64,000 nucleotides of DNA from Actinoplanes couchii (GTDB lineage: Bacteria > Actinomycetota > Actinomycetes > Mycobacteriales > Micromonosporaceae): contig NZ_BOMG01000027.1 of assembly GCF_016862075.1 (NCBI RefSeq), positions 124,001 through 188,000 of the forward strand, written 5' to 3'. The position numbers were made by a program, and so were the translations under genes. The notes below the pieces were generated by a model that saw only the letters and a list, made by a program, of their open reading frames with translations, was not told where the DNA came from and did not search any database. Position 1 is the stretch's first letter. The number at the start of each line of letters is the position of its first letter. Of the stretch, positions 1 to 9,816 are shown piece by piece.

Positions 1-596
1 CAGAACTCCAGGTACCGGTCCTCGTCGACCTCCGGACCGCCCTCCTGGCCGTACGCCGGGCCGCGGTCGTAGTACAGCTCCGAGCACGGGCCGGCCGGGC
101 CGGGGATGCCCATCGACCAGAAGTTGTCCTTCTTGCCGCGGCGCACGATCCGCTCCGCCGGCAGACCGGTCCGCAGCCACATCTCGATGGCCTCGTCGTC
201 GTCCAGGTAGACGGTCGCCCAGATCTTCTCCGGGTCCAGACCGAAACCACCCTCCTCGACCGGCTTCGTCGACAGCTCCCACGCCAGCCGGATCGCGTCC
301 GCCTTGAAGTAGTCGCCGAACGAGAAGTTGCCGTTCATCTGGAAGAACGTGCCGTGCCGGGAGGTCTTGCCGACCTCGTCGATGTCCGGCGTGCGGATGC
401 ACTTCTGCACACTCGCGGCGCGGTCGTACGGTGCGGCCTGCTGGCCCAGGAAGAACGGGACGAACTGCACCATGCCGGCGTTGATGAACAGCAGGTTCGG
501 GTCGTCGATAGCCGGCAGCGGGGCACTCGGGACCACCGTGTGCCCGTTCGCCTCGAAATGCGCCAGGAAGCGCCGCTTGACTTCCGCCGTTCTCAT
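1..596 (-). CDS. alaS: Alanyl-tRNA synthetase, N-terminal part (cut by window edge)
   Basis: Charges tRNA-Ala with alanine in the cytosol. About 198 N-terminal residues are visible and the gene runs off the left edge. They begin [19 protein letters not shown] and contain the class II catalytic-core signatures of Ala[21 protein letters not shown] (motif 2 region) and [19 protein letters not shown]. The ATG at 596-594 overlaps the TGA of the upstream gene as ATGA, which fixes the start and implies translational coupling. It is the last visible gene of the rarA-to-alaS run. Identification is secure; editing and C-Ala domains lie outside the window. Confidence 0.97.
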   Translation of the reverse strand, partial: MRTAEVKRRFLAHFEANGHTVVPSAPLPAIDDPNLLFINAGMVQFVPFFLGQQAAPYDRAASVQKCIRTPDIDEVGKTSRHGTFFQMNGNFSFGDYFKADAIRLAWELSTKPVEEGGFGLDPEKIWATVYLDDDEAIEMWLRTGLPAERIVRRGKKDNFWSMGIPGPAGPCSELYYDRGPAYGQEGGPEVDEDRYLEF

Positions 597-883
597 CGAT
601 TTCCCTCCTGCGAGCCGGGCTGCGCATCGTCACGCAGCTCGGCGAACTTGTCCTCGTACAGCTCCCCGGCGGCGAACGCCTCGTGGATCTGCTGTTCCCG
701 CTCGGCCATGCCGTCGCGAACGTCCTCCACGAAGCTACGCATCGACTCGACCAAGCCGCCAGCGGATTCCGACAGCGAGGTGGCGATGCCCGTCGGGGTG
801 AACTCGTTGGCCTTCTGGTTCAGCTTGCGGACGACCAGGGCGCCGACGGCCAAACCGACGCCGAGCCACAGCAGACGCTTCAC
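593..883 (-). CDS. Small single-pass membrane protein, DUF6167-like
   Basis: A 96-residue protein of unknown function. Residues 1-20 ([20 protein letters not shown]) form one membrane segment or uncleaved signal anchor. The rest is charged and probably helical, with [18 protein letters not shown] in the middle and an acidic Asp/Glu/Gln-rich tail. It starts with GTG at 883 and its stop overlaps the alaS start by 4 bases. A small protein of this type between a DUF948 gene and alaS is a recurrent actinobacterial arrangement, which is the basis for the family call. A partnership with the adjacent DUF948 protein is inferred only from neighbourhood. Confidence 0.8.
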   Translation of the reverse strand: MKRLLWLGVGLAVGALVVRKLNQKANEFTPTGIATSLSESAGGLVESMRSFVEDVRDGMAEREQQIHEAFAAGELYEDKFAELRDDAQPGSQEGNR

Positions 884-912
884 GCGGTATCCCTACTTCC
901 CTGCTTCGGGTC

Positions 913-1362
913 TCAGCGGTTCGCCTTGCGGCGCTGCTTCACGGCGGCGCGGACCTCGCGCTCCTCCTCGGCACTGCGGCGCGCGTTCGCGGCCTTCCGC
1001 AGCCCGTAACCGAACGAGGCGACCTTCACCAGCGGGTTCGCGGCAGCCGCCGACACCACGGTGACCAGGTTCGCGATGTTCGCCGACACGTTCTGCGCGT
1101 GCTCGGTCATCGTGTCGACCTTGGCCAGCTGCACGTTGACACCGTCCAAAGAGACCTGGACCTGGCTCAGCGCCACGTTCACGTTCTCCACGGTGTGATT
1201 CACGTTGGTGAGCAGCGGGCCGGTCCGGTCGACCACGTCGTTGATCGCGTTGGTCGTGGCGTCGATGGTGCGCCCCAGCTTGAGGATCGGCACGGCCAGC
1301 ACCAGAACGAGCATGAGGAAAGCGCCCGCCGCGACAAGGCCTGCGATATCTCCGGCATTCAT
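913..1362 (-). CDS. DUF948 domain membrane protein
   Basis: A 149-residue protein. Residues 5-28 (IAGLVAAGAFLMLVLVLAVPIL) form a transmembrane helix. They are followed by a long coiled-coil-like stretch with heptad-spaced Val, Ile and Leu (DATTNAINDVVDRTGPLLTN, then VENVNVALSQVQVSLDGVN), typical of DUF948 proteins. The C-terminus is basic (KAANARRSAEEEREV). The function of the family is not established; the shape suggests a membrane-tethered coiled coil. It lies 29 bases upstream of the DUF6167-like gene and 80 bases downstream of the giant repeat protein, so co-transcription is likely. Confidence 0.85.
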   Translation of the reverse strand: MNAGDIAGLVAAGAFLMLVLVLAVPILKLGRTIDATTNAINDVVDRTGPLLTNVNHTVENVNVALSQVQVSLDGVNVQLAKVDTMTEHAQNVSANIANLVTVVSAAAANPLVKVASFGYGLRKAANARRSAEEEREVRAAVKQRRKANR

Positions 1363-1442
1363 GTGGCGCGGTCTCCTATTCGGGTGGTCACGGTTTCGGC
1401 GAGACGACTAGCAGACCCTACCGTCCGTGACCACCACCCGCG

Positions 1443-4400
1443 TCACGACGCCTGGGGTGTCGGGGATAAGAGGGAGTCGGTGTCCGGCAGCGTCGGTTCC
1501 GGCGTCTCCCCCAGCGGCCCCGGAGCGGTGTCCGTCTTGCCCCGGGTGTCGGCGATCGTGTTCTGCACCTTGATCCGCACCGACGATCCGGTGCACTCGC
1601 CCGGCTCCTGCGGCTCCACCGGCGCCTCGCCCGCCGGCGGATTCAACTCCGCCGCGAAGTGGTCCACCGCACAACCCGGCAGGCCGACAAAAAGATCAAG
1701 CGTCAGCTCGTCCTGCCGCCAGCAGCTGTGACTCTCCTCGTCCGGCCGGGACGGCTTCTCGCAGGCCTCCGCCGTCCACTGCGTCCAGCCGGCCTTCGAC
1801 AGCGCCTGCGAGTACTCGGTCGCCGTCTCCGGGAACGGCCGGTCCGACGCGGCCTCCCGCTCCCGGAACGAACATTCACTGATGCACAGGGCGCTGCCGA
1901 ACTCCTGGTCCTTGGGCGCCTTGTCCGCCCAGGTACCGACCGCCAGCCGGTCCAGCGAGGCGAAGACCGGGTCGGTGCTCATCGCCCGGACCCCGAAGAA
2001 CGCCGGCAGCACCAGCAGCACCAGAGCGGCCAGCGAGACCAACGTCACCAGCCGGAGCCGCCGCTGCGTCCGCATCTTGCGCCGCAACTCGGCCAGCCCA
2101 CTCGCGGCCCTGCCGTCCGTCCCGGCGCCGGCTTCGTCCCCCGAAGACTCGAACCCATCCGCCGGTACGGCCGAAGCCCCACCGCGCCCACCACCGTTAC
2201 CGGACCCGCCGCCGTTACCGCCGAGTCCACCGCCGCTCCCGTTGCCGGGGCCGCCATCGCTGCTACCAGGACCACCGCTGTTGCCGGGGCCGCCACCGGG
2301 TCCGGCGTTACCGCCCGGTCCCGGCCGGCCCGGGGCTCCCGCACGTCCCGCACCCGGTCGCCCGTCCGTCCGGTCAGGACCGCCCGGCCCACGCCCGGGA
2401 GCTCCCACCGACGCAGCACCCACCGAGGCAGCACCGACAGAGGCAGCACCGACCGACGCCGCGCCTACCGAGGCGGCGCCCACCGAAGCAGATCCGACCG
2501 GAGCCACGCCCGGGGTAGCCGCGCCACCAGGCGTCACAGAGCCGGTGGCACCACCATCGGGCCCACCGGCGCCCCGCCCGGGAACGGCCGCGCCACCCCG
2601 AACAGCCCCGGTCCCCATCCCATCCCGCGGACCAGGCCCGCCGGGCCCCATGCCATCCCGCGAACCCGGGCCACCGGGCACCATGCCGTCACGCGAACCT
2701 GGGCCACCGGGCACCGTGCCGTCGCGGGCACCGCGACCGCCGGGCCCTCTGCCATCCCTCGGTCCCTGGCCCATCGCCCGGCCGTCACCGTTGTCAGGCC
2801 CGTTCGGCCCTCGCCCGGGAACAGCGGCGCCACCCATCGCCCGCGACGGCCCATCCGGCCCCTGACCCGGGACCGAGGCACCGCCCATGGCCCGGGACGG
2901 ACCATCCGGTCCGGGCCCGGGAACCGAAGCACCACCCATCGCCCGCGACGAACCATCGGGCCCGTGACCGGGCACCGCGGCACCGCCCATCGCCCGCGAC
3001 GGACCCTCGGGGCCGTGACCGGGCACCGCGGCGCCACCCATCGCCCGCGACGGACCCTCGGGGCCGTGACCGGGCACCGCGGCACCACCCATGGCCCGCG
3101 ACGGACCGTCCGGCCCGTTGCCTCCACGCATGCCCTGCGGCGGACCGTCCGGCCCCATCCCGGCGGGGCCGGGCACAGCAGCCCCGCCCATCGCCCGGGA
3201 CGGTCCGTCCAGGCCCTGCCCCGGCACCGGAGCACCACCGGCCGCGCGCGAGCCGTCAGCCCCACGCGGAGCCATTCCAGACGCGCCACCACCGGGTCCA
3301 CCCGGACCACCCGGTCCACCGATCCCGCCAGGACCACCGGGCCCGTTGGTGCCGCCGTGCCCACCCGGACCACCGGGCCCGTTGGGACCGCCGTGCCCAC
3401 CCGGGCCACCGGGCCCGCTCGGGCCTCCAGGCCCACCGAGTCCTCCAGGGCCGCCAGGGCCGCCAGGGCCGCCAGAGTTGCCGGGGCCACCAGGTCCACC
3501 GGGGCCGCCCGGGCCCATTCCACGACGGCCCGGCCCACCACGCCTCTGCGGACCGGAGGGCCCGCCTTCGGGTCCAGCACCGCCACGCCCAGAGCCGTCG
3601 TCCGGACCAACGGCGCCACGCCCGGTCATCCCGGCCGCGTCGTCCTCAGGTCCGGGCCGTCCGTGCCGCGACACCGCACCGGTACCGTCCGGCACCGGCA
3701 TCCCCCGACGCGAGACAGCGGCAGTCCCGCCATCCCGGTCATCGAACCCCGCCGGGCCACCACCGGGCCCGGGCCGGCCATGACGCAAAACCGCGCCGGT
3801 GCCACCGTCCGCGTCAGCAGGCCCACCGTTCGGTCCCGGCCGCCCGTGGCGCGAAACCGCACCGGTGCCACCGTCCAGGTCGACCGGCCCACCGTCCGGA
3901 CCGGCCACGCCACGACGGGACACCACACCGGTGCCACCGTCGAAACCGTCGCCGGGGCCCGCCATCCCGTGCCGGGACACCGCACCGGTCCCACCGTCGA
4001 AGCCGCCGTCAGGACCGACCACTCCATGACGCGACACCGCGCCCGTGCCACCGTCAAAGCCGCCGTCAGGACCAGGCATCCCACGACGCGACACCGCCCC
4101 CGTGCCACCGTCGAAACCACCGTCAGGACCGACCACTCCATGACGCGACACCGCGCCCGTGCCACCGTCGAAACCACCGTCAGGACCAGGCATTCCACGA
4201 CGCGAGACCGCACCGGTCCCACCGTCGAAACCGTCGCCGGGGCCGGCCGCTCCGTGGCGGGTGACCGCGCCGGTTCCACCGTCCGGGCCGGTCGGCCCCT
4301 GACCGGGTACCGACGCGCCGCCACGTGCCGGTCCACGGCCGCGGACCTGAGCCCCACCACGGGCCGGACCGCCGTCAGGGCCGCCGGGGACCATGCCGCC

Positions 4401-7079
4401 GGGACCGTCCGGGCCACCCACGTTCATACCGCCGGGGCCACCAGGACCGCCCTGCCGCATGCCACCGGGACCGCCCGCGGCCACGTCTCCAGGGTTGCCG
4501 GGACCACCCGCGTGCATACCGCCAGGGCCGCTCGGTCCTCCCGGGTGCATTCCGCCCGGACCGTTCGGGGACATGCCCGTGGGGCCGCCGGGGCCGGGGC
4601 CCACAGGACCGCCGGGGGGCATGCCGCCGGGGCCGGGCTGTCCGACCACGGCTCGGCCGGGGCCCATCTGCGGGGCGGGACCGTTGCCGGGGACGGGAAC
4701 CGCCGCTCCGGCCCGGGCCGTCCCGGGGGCGTCCGGACGTACGCCGCCGTGTCTTCCGGTGTGCTCGTCGCCGTCAGCCGGGAAGGCGCCGGTGGCTTGC
4801 GGACCGCCCGGGCCCTCCGCGCGGGCCGCCCGGCGGCCCGGACCGGCCTGTTCCGGAACGGAGACGCCGCCCGCGGAGGTGCGGTCCTCGCCGGCCTGCG
4901 GCGGGATTCCCGGTCCGCGCTGGCCACGCGCGGGGCCGGGCCGCTGGATGACTCCGGAGGTGCTGTCGGCCATGGCTCCGGCACGACCGGGAACCGCGGG
5001 CGTACGGGCGCCCTGCCGCCCCGGCACCACCGGCGGGACGACTGCGGCGGCTCGCACCGGGCGCCCGTCACCAGGGCCGATGCGGCGCGGCGCGGGAACG
5101 TCCGGGGTTCCGGTGAATCCGCCGATCTCCGGCTCGTCCGGGTCCTCGCCACGACGCGCGTTCCGGCGGCGGCGTGACTCGCCCGGCCGCACCTCTCCTG
5201 AGTCGTCGCCGCGCCGGATCACACCGTGGGATCCGGTGTCGGTGCCGGTCTGGACGAACGCGTGGGAACCGGTGTCGGTGCCCGTCCGCGGGAAGGCGTG
5301 CGATCCGGTACCGGTCGCGGCCCACGAACCACTGTGCCGTCCGTCTTCTCCGGGTGCTCCCGGGCCGCCCCGGTGACCGAAGTCGCCGTCCGGTGCCGGC
5401 TGACCGGCCCGTCCGTGACGCCCGGTCGACTCGTCGGCGTCGTCCGGCCTCGCCCGGCGGCCTTGCCCGCGACCGGCCTGATCATCGGCGCCGTCCGGCC
5501 GGCCGGGCGCACTCCGGCCCTGCTCATACCCGTTCGGGATGGCACCGGACTGATGCACCGCGTCATAGGCGGTCGGGATCGGACCCGACTGATGGACGGC
5601 GTCGTAGGCGTTGGGAATCGGCCCCGACTGGTGCACCGCGTCGTAACCACTCGGAACCGGACCCGGCTGGGGCGCCTGGCCGTAAGCGTTGGGAATGGGG
5701 CCCGACTGATGGACCTCGTCATAACCCGGGGGAACCGCCCCCGGCCCGCGCCCGGCACCCGGGATCGGCCCGGAACGGTGCACGGCGTCCGGACCGCCCG
5801 AGACCGGGTCGGTGGGACGGAACCGGTCCCGGGCGGGACCGGCCGGCGAGGTGGGCCGGATGCCGGGCCCTGCCGAGCGCTGGCCCGGCGACACCGGGCG
5901 CACTCCAGGAGCGGCACCACGAGCAGCGGGATTCCCCTGACGGGGCGACGGGATCTCCGGGGCGTTGCCGGAGAGCGGGACCGCCGTACCAGCAGATGGG
6001 GGTTGGCCGGGGAACATCTGCCCGGACGGGTCCGCATCGATCTGGCGGCGCCCACCTCCCGGGTCCTGCCCGACCTGGGCGCGACCACCCTGCGGCGGCC
6101 CTCCACGGCGTGCGCCGGGCGGCATCTGACCGGGCCCCTGCGGCATCTGACCAGGACCGGCCTGGCCTTGTTGCATCTGACCGGGACCAGCTTGGCCCTG
6201 CGGCATCTGTCCGGGACCGGCCTGACCCTGCGGCATCTGACCGGGCCGACCCGGGCCCGGCTGCATCTGGTGAGGACCGCCCGGTCCTTGCGGCATCTGG
6301 CCCGGCATGCCCTGGCCCGGAGGCATCTGGCCTGGCACGCCGGCCTGGCCGGGAGGCATTTGACCGGCGGGAGGGCGCTGTCCGGCCGGGTTCGGGCCCC
6401 GGCGGCCACGGCCCTGCTGATCGAACTGACCCGGGCCGGGCGGCATCTGACCGGACGGCGCACCACCGGGCGGCATCTGACCGGGAGAGACCGGACCGGG
6501 CTGCAACTGGCCGGGAGCGACCGCTCCGGGCGGAAGCTGCCCGTGCGGAATCGGCGGCGGAGACATCACACCGGGACGCTGCCCCGGCGGCATCTGCTGG
6601 CCGGGAACGCCGGCCGCGCCACGCTGGCCCATGCCGGGCGACACCGGAGCCGACGGCCCCGCTCCCGGATGCTGACCCGGACCCATCGGCCCGGCCGGGC
6701 CGGGACGCTGACCGGACGGACCGGCGGCTCCCCGGGGCGCCGAACCGGGGTCGGCCTGGCCACCCTGCGGCTCGTCGAACTCCTCCGACTCACCGGGGAA
6801 CGCGAAGTCGTCGTCGGGGACGTCGTCGGGGCCCGGAGCGGTGCGCCCAGACTTGCTGATCCGGCCCTCGCCGGGACGGGTACCCGGGCCGATGGCGCTC
6901 CGGTCCTGCTTGGCCGTGCGCAGGTCGTCGAGCCAGCCGGTCTCCTCGCCGGAGATCTCCTGGGGAACGACCGGCGGCTCGGCACGACCTCCACGCCCGA
7001 AGCGCCGGCGGGGCTTCCCACCCTGCTCGTCGCGCGGACCCGCGTCGTCGTCGGGCCGATCGGCACCCCGCCCTGTCAC
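1443..7079 (-). CDS. Giant Gly/Pro/Gln-rich repeat protein with C-terminal membrane anchor and Cys-containing extracellular domain
   Basis: An 1878-residue protein of unknown function, and the oddest gene of the window. Residues 1-130 are charged (starts [20 protein letters not shown]). Residues about 130-1670 are low-complexity Gly, Pro, Gln, Arg and Ala in several tandem families: MPPGQ-type, [21 protein letters not shown], an 11-copy array based on [11 protein letters not shown], a 17-residue [11 protein letters not shown] unit and VGAAS. Residues about 1675-1698 ([20 protein letters not shown]) form one transmembrane helix. The last 180 residues are non-repetitive with six cysteines, and probably extracytoplasmic with disulfides. 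The start is GTG at 7079, overlapping the rarA stop as GTGA. A large cytoplasmic disordered region with an external C-terminal domain is inferred. Long open frames on the other strand here are shadows of the GC-rich repeats. Confidence 0.8.
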   Translation of the reverse strand: MTGRGADRPDDDAGPRDEQGGKPRRRFGRGGRAEPPVVPQEISGEETGWLDDLRTAKQDRSAIGPGTRPGEGRISKSGRTAPGPDDVPDDDFAFPGESEEFDEPQGGQADPGSAPRGAAGPSGQRPGPAGPMGPGQHPGAGPSAPVSPGMGQRGAAGVPGQQMPPGQRPGVMSPPPIPHGQLPPGAVAPGQLQPGPVSPGQMPPGGAPSGQMPPGPGQFDQQGRGRRGPNPAGQRPPAGQMPPGQAGVPGQMPPGQGMPGQMPQGPGGPHQMQPGPGRPGQMPQGQAGPGQMPQGQAGPGQMQQGQAGPGQMPQGPGQMPPGARRGGPPQGGRAQVGQDPGGGRRQIDADPSGQMFPGQPPSAGTAVPLSGNAPEIPSPRQGNPAARGAAPGVRPVSPGQRSAGPGIRPTSPAGPARDRFRPTDPVSGGPDAVHRSGPIPGAGRGPGAVPPGYDEVHQSGPIPNAYGQAPQPGPVPSGYDAVHQSGPIPNAYDAVHQSGPIPTAYDAVHQSGAIPNGYEQGRSAPGRPDGADDQAGRGQGRRARPDDADESTGRHGRAGQPAPDGDFGHRGGPGAPGEDGRHSGSWAATGTGSHAFPRTGTDTGSHAFVQTGTDTGSHGVIRRGDDSGEVRPGESRRRRNARRGEDPDEPEIGGFTGTPDVPAPRRIGPGDGRPVRAAAVVPPVVPGRQGARTPAVPGRAGAMADSTSGVIQRPGPARGQRGPGIPPQAGEDRTSAGGVSVPEQAGPGRRAARAEGPGGPQATGAFPADGDEHTGRHGGVRPDAPGTARAGAAVPVPGNGPAPQMGPGRAVVGQPGPGGMPPGGPVGPGPGGPTGMSPNGPGGMHPGGPSGPGGMHAGGPGNPGDVAAGGPGGMRQGGPGGPGGMNVGGPDGPGGMVPGGPDGGPARGGAQVRGRGPARGGASVPGQGPTGPDGGTGAVTRHGAAGPGDGFDGGTGAVSRRGMPGPDGGFDGGTGAVSRHGVVGPDGGFDGGTGAVSRRGMPGPDGGFDGGTGAVSRHGVVGPDGGFDGGTGAVSRHGMAGPGDGFDGGTGVVSRRGVAGPDGGPVDLDGGTGAVSRHGRPGPNGGPADADGGTGAVLRHGRPGPGGGPAGFDDRDGGTAAVSRRGMPVPDGTGAVSRHGRPGPEDDAAGMTGRGAVGPDDGSGRGGAGPEGGPSGPQRRGGPGRRGMGPGGPGGPGGPGNSGGPGGPGGPGGLGGPGGPSGPGGPGGHGGPNGPGGPGGHGGTNGPGGPGGIGGPGGPGGPGGGASGMAPRGADGSRAAGGAPVPGQGLDGPSRAMGGAAVPGPAGMGPDGPPQGMRGGNGPDGPSRAMGGAAVPGHGPEGPSRAMGGAAVPGHGPEGPSRAMGGAAVPGHGPDGSSRAMGGASVPGPGPDGPSRAMGGASVPGQGPDGPSRAMGGAAVPGRGPNGPDNGDGRAMGQGPRDGRGPGGRGARDGTVPGGPGSRDGMVPGGPGSRDGMGPGGPGPRDGMGTGAVRGGAAVPGRGAGGPDGGATGSVTPGGAATPGVAPVGSASVGAASVGAASVGAASVGAASVGAASVGAPGRGPGGPDRTDGRPGAGRAGAPGRPGPGGNAGPGGGPGNSGGPGSSDGGPGNGSGGGLGGNGGGSGNGGGRGGASAVPADGFESSGDEAGAGTDGRAASGLAELRRKMRTQRRLRLVTLVSLAALVLLVLPAFFGVRAMSTDPVFASLDRLAVGTWADKAPKDQEFGSALCISECSFREREAASDRPFPETATEYSQALSKAGWTQWTAEACEKPSRPDEESHSCWRQDELTLDLFVGLPGCAVDHFAAELNPPAGEAPVEPQEPGECTGSSVRIKVQNTIADTRGKTDTAPGPLGETPEPTLPDTDSLLSPTPQAS
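2810..3200 (-). repeat. [11 protein letters not shown] tandem repeat inside the giant protein
   Basis: Seven in-frame copies of a 17-residue (51-bp) unit based on [17 protein letters not shown]. Several copies are nearly identical, so expansion looks recent. One pair is separated by a diverged spacer ([12 protein letters not shown]). Confidence 0.85.
3650..4280 (-). repeat. [11 protein letters not shown] tandem repeat inside the giant protein
   Basis: About eleven in-frame copies of a unit starting [11 protein letters not shown]. The N-terminal seven keep an exact 19-residue (57-bp) period. Copies alternate [12 protein letters not shown] and [12 protein letters not shown], which indicates duplication of a two-unit 114-bp block. 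C-terminal copies are longer and diverged. Confidence 0.85.
5520..6620 (-). repeat. [11 protein letters not shown] and MPPGQ-type repeats inside the giant protein
   Basis: At 5520-5720 the protein carries repeated [17 protein letters not shown] units. At 6110-6620 it carries many short G-Q-M-P-P/Q-G-Q pentad or hexad repeats that give a Met/Pro/Gln-rich tract. Both run in the reading frame of the 1878-residue protein. Confidence 0.8.
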
Positions 7080-9085
7080 CGCTGTTCCTCCCCGGCACTG
7101 TCGCCGCTGTCGTCATCACTCACGTTCCGGTCGGCCGACTCGCCGTCGGCCGCCCGGCGCCCGGTTGTCTTCTGCCCGGCTGGTCGCTCACCGGATGTCG
7201 CGCCGGCACCACCCACCGGATCGGACGGATCACTGCCAGCGACTTCAACACTTTCCGCCACAGTTATGTGACGTAACGAAGTCGTCTTCGCGTTTTCCGG
7301 TTCCGAGTCCGCCGAAAACTGTGACTCATTCACGCCCGATGCACCACCCACCGCGTGGCCCGCGACCGTCACCGAATCGTCATACACACTGCTCAGCGCA
7401 TCGGAATTCGTTTTCCCGACGGGCCCAGAAGATCCACTCGACTGATCACCAGCGGCGACACCGGAAGCACTCGCAGTCACCCGCTGCTCTTCGGTGGCCG
7501 CGCTGTCACCAACGGACACCGGCTGCTCCCCATCGACCTTCGTCTCGCCGGTCTGCTTCCCGTCGACTTGCTCCCCGCCGGACTTCGTCTCGTCTGGTTG
7601 CTTCCGGTCTGCTTGCTTCCGGTCTGCTTGCTTCGCGTCTGCTTGCTTCCCGTCGGCTTTCATCCCGTCGGCGCCGGAAGGCCGGGGGCCAGCGGCCGGC
7701 CGTGCCGCCGGGCCGAGCCCGCGCACGATCCGCCGGAGACGGGGCACCCGCTCGGCCACCGCCCGCTCGGCGCCGTGCTCGGTCGGGCGGTAGTAGTCCG
7801 TACCGACAAGATCGTCCGGAACGTACTGCTGGCGGACCACACCCCGCGCATCGTCGTGTGGATAGCGGTAACCGATGCCGTGCCCGAGCCCCCGCGAACC
7901 CGGATAGTGCCCGTCCCGAAGATGCGACGGCACCGGGCCACCCCGACCGGCCCGCACATCGGCCATCGCCTCGCCGAGAGCGACGGTGACACTGTTCGAC
8001 TTGGGCGCGGTGGCCATGTGCACCACCGCCTGCGCCAGGTTCAGCCCGGCCTCGGGAAGCCCCACGTTCTGTACAGCCTGGCCGGCCGCCGTCGCCACGA
8101 GCAGCGCCTGCGGGTCGGCCATGCCGATGTCCTCGCTGGCGAAGATCACGATGCGCCGGGCGATGAACCGCGGATCCTCGCCCGCCACCAGCATCCGCGC
8201 CAGGTAGTGCAGGGCCGCGTCGGGATCACTGCCCCGCATGCTCTTGATGAACGCGCTGATGATGTCGTAGTGCGCGTCACCGTCGCGGTCGTAACGGACC
8301 GCCGCCACGTCGACCGCCTTCTCGGCGGTGGCGAGGTCGATCTCCACGGCATCCTGCGCGAGAGCCGAGCCGGCCGCGGCCTCAAGAGCGGTCAGAGCCT
8401 TGCGTACGTCGCCGGACGCCAGCCGTACGAGATGCTCCTCGGCCTCCGGGGCGAGGGTGACCGAACCGCCGAGCCCTCGCTCGTCGGTGACCGCGCGCCG
8501 GATCAGGCGCCGCACGTCGTCCTCGTCGAGCGGTTGGAGAGTCAGGAGCACACAGCGGGAGAGCAAGGGCGAGATCACTGAGAAGTACGGGTTCTCCGTG
8601 GTCGCCGCGAGCAACGTGACCGTCCGGTCCTCGACGGCGGCCAGCAACGAGTCCTGCTGGGTCTTGCTGAAACGGTGGACCTCGTCGATGAACAGCACCG
8701 TCGGCGGCCCGCCGTAACGCCGCTCGCGCCGGGCCGTGTCGATCACCGCGCGCACGTCCTTGACGCCCGCGGTGAGTGCCGACATCGCGACGAACTTGCG
8801 ATCCGTCGCGTTGGCGACGAGGTGCGCGATGGTCGTCTTGCCGGTGCCGGGCGGCCCCCACAGGATCACCGACATCGGGCTGGCGCCGGTCACGAGCTGG
8901 CGCAGCGGGGCACCCGGAGCGAGTAGATGCTCCTGCCCGATCAGCTCGTCCAGCGAGGCGGGCCGCATGCGCACCGGAAGCGGCGCGTCACCGGCCGGAC
9001 GCCCGAATCCAGCGGCACCGGCACCAGCCGGTTCCACGGTCCGCGCCTCCGGCGGTGTGAGGGAGAAGAGCCCATCCGTTTCCAT
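7076..9085 (-). CDS. rarA: Replication-associated recombination protein A (RarA/MgsA AAA+ ATPase) with long C-terminal tail
   Basis: RarA is a AAA+ ATPase of the clamp-loader clade that acts at stalled forks and associates with SSB. Residues about 35-455 match the family. The Walker A is [13 protein letters not shown], the Walker B is [19 protein letters not shown], sensor-1 is [14 protein letters not shown], and the C-terminal oligomerisation domain carries [20 protein letters not shown]. The family normally ends near 440-460 residues. Here about 200 further residues follow, hydrophilic and rich in Lys, Gln, Asp, Ser and Glu, with a five-residue KQAD-R/K repeat (15-bp DNA repeat near 7590-7660). 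The tail looks disordered and is the unusual part. The gene heads the rarA-alaS run, and its stop overlaps the next start. Confidence 0.93.
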   Translation of the reverse strand: METDGLFSLTPPEARTVEPAGAGAAGFGRPAGDAPLPVRMRPASLDELIGQEHLLAPGAPLRQLVTGASPMSVILWGPPGTGKTTIAHLVANATDRKFVAMSALTAGVKDVRAVIDTARRERRYGGPPTVLFIDEVHRFSKTQQDSLLAAVEDRTVTLLAATTENPYFSVISPLLSRCVLLTLQPLDEDDVRRLIRRAVTDERGLGGSVTLAPEAEEHLVRLASGDVRKALTALEAAAGSALAQDAVEIDLATAEKAVDVAAVRYDRDGDAHYDIISAFIKSMRGSDPDAALHYLARMLVAGEDPRFIARRIVIFASEDIGMADPQALLVATAAGQAVQNVGLPEAGLNLAQAVVHMATAPKSNSVTVALGEAMADVRAGRGGPVPSHLRDGHYPGSRGLGHGIGYRYPHDDARGVVRQQYVPDDLVGTDYYRPTEHGAERAVAERVPRLRRIVRGLGPAARPAAGPRPSGADGMKADGKQADAKQADRKQADRKQPDETKSGGEQVDGKQTGETKVDGEQPVSVGDSAATEEQRVTASASGVAAGDQSSGSSGPVGKTNSDALSSVYDDSVTVAGHAVGGASGVNESQFSADSEPENAKTTSLRHITVAESVEVAGSDPSDPVGGAGATSGERPAGQKTTGRRAADGESADRNVSDDDSGDSAGEEQR

Positions 9086-9196
9086 CAGAACCGACAGTAC
9101 CGGCCGAACCGACCCGATCCGAAACGCGACCTACCGCCCTGTGGATAAGCGCCCGAGCAGCCACGACGACCTAACCGAGCGTATCCCCATCGATCA
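9086..9196. other. 5' region of rarA, no gene seen
   Basis: Spacer upstream of rarA. No open frame here has believable codon use. The rarA promoter must lie here or in the duplicated sequence beyond, but I cannot point to confident -10 and -35 boxes. Confidence 0.4.
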
Positions 9197-9384
9197 CCAC
9201 CACACACCCGCGTCACTGCCCGGCCCCCATTCGATCATCGCCGCAGCCCACCCGGTGACCATGCGAATTAGGACGCGGTGATCGCGTGTCGAGGCCACCA
9301 CACACCCGCGTCACAACCCGGACCCTCACTCGATCATCGCCCCAGCCCGCCCGGTGACCCTACGAATCAGGACGCGATGATCGC
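9197..9384. repeat. Imperfect tandem duplication, unit about 89 bp, period about 98-99 bp
   Basis: Two copies, 9197-9285 and 9295-9384. Each begins CCACCACACACCCGCGTCA, contains TCGATCATCGCC and CCGGTGACC, and ends with GACGCGRTGATCGC. They differ at scattered bases and by a one-base indel. The TGATCATCGC-like cores are near-palindromic. The copies are non-coding and may be a dispersed intergenic repeat of this genome. Confidence 0.75.
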
Positions 9385-9410
9385 CCAGCACAAACCCGCA
9401 GCCTCACCCT

Positions 9411-9450
9411 CGGCCGCTCGGCCGCTCGGCCGCTCGGCCGCTCGGCCGCT
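9411..9450. repeat. 8-bp microsatellite CGGCCGCT x5
   Basis: Five perfect head-to-tail copies of CGGCCGCT directly after the 89-bp duplication. Because 8 is not a multiple of 3, and no gene spans it convincingly, this is most likely a non-coding slippage repeat. Confidence 0.85.
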
Positions 9451-9509
9451 CGGCCCTGGACCCGAGCGCAGGAACGACCGCTCCACCCTGCACTGGTGCC
9501 CGGACACGG

Positions 9510-9541
9510 CTTCGGCCCGCCTGGGGGCAGGCGGGCCGAAG
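9510..9541 (-). terminator. Rho-independent-type hairpin after the 73-residue membrane protein
   Basis: Perfect 14-bp stem CTTCGGCCCGCCTG / CAGGCGGGCCGAAG with a GGGG loop. It lies 36 bases downstream of the stop at 9578 on the minus strand. There is no T tract, as is usual in high-GC actinomycetes. Confidence 0.75.
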
Positions 9542-9577
9542 TGGCCGGAGGGCTGGGCGGCCGTGGGGCCGCTCAGA

Positions 9578-9799
9578 TCAGCCGCGACCGGGGCGACGAC
9601 CGTAGAAGCGACGGCCGGAGCCGGAGCCCGAACCGGCGCGGGGACCGCTGCCGATACCGGCCAGGTACAGCGAGAGCAGCAGGAGACCGAGCGACGCCAT
9701 GGTCGAGAAGTTGATGAGGTCGGGAGCGCCGAAATGGGTGTTGAGCAGATCGGAGAGCAGGTAGATGCCGAATACAACGGCAGCGGCGATGGCGAGCAT
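9578..9799 (-). CDS. Small membrane protein, 73 residues
   Basis: A protein of unknown function starting MLAIAAAVVFGIYLLSDLLN. It has two predicted membrane segments, residues 3-17 and about 33-50 (MASLGLLLLSLYLAGIG), and a short Gly/Ser/Arg-rich tail ending RRFYGRRPGRG. The ATG at 9799 is chosen because GGAGG lies 7-8 bases upstream; a longer frame running back into the MFS gene has no such support. It begins 17 bases after the MFS stop and is followed by a strong hairpin, so it is probably the last gene of the ArsR-MFS transcript. It could be an accessory of the transporter, but nothing in the sequence proves it. Confidence 0.7.
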   Translation of the reverse strand: MLAIAAAVVFGIYLLSDLLNTHFGAPDLINFSTMASLGLLLLSLYLAGIGSGPRAGSGSGSGRRFYGRRPGRG

Positions 9800-9816
9800 C
9801 GATATCCTCCGGGGGG

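Noticed and set aside
1659..7271. Very long plus-strand open frames opposite the giant protein (1172 and 681 codons)
   Set aside because: They are Arg/Thr/Pro-rich shadows produced by the GC-rich repeats, with no recognisable domain, no ribosome site and no fit with the operon on the minus strand.
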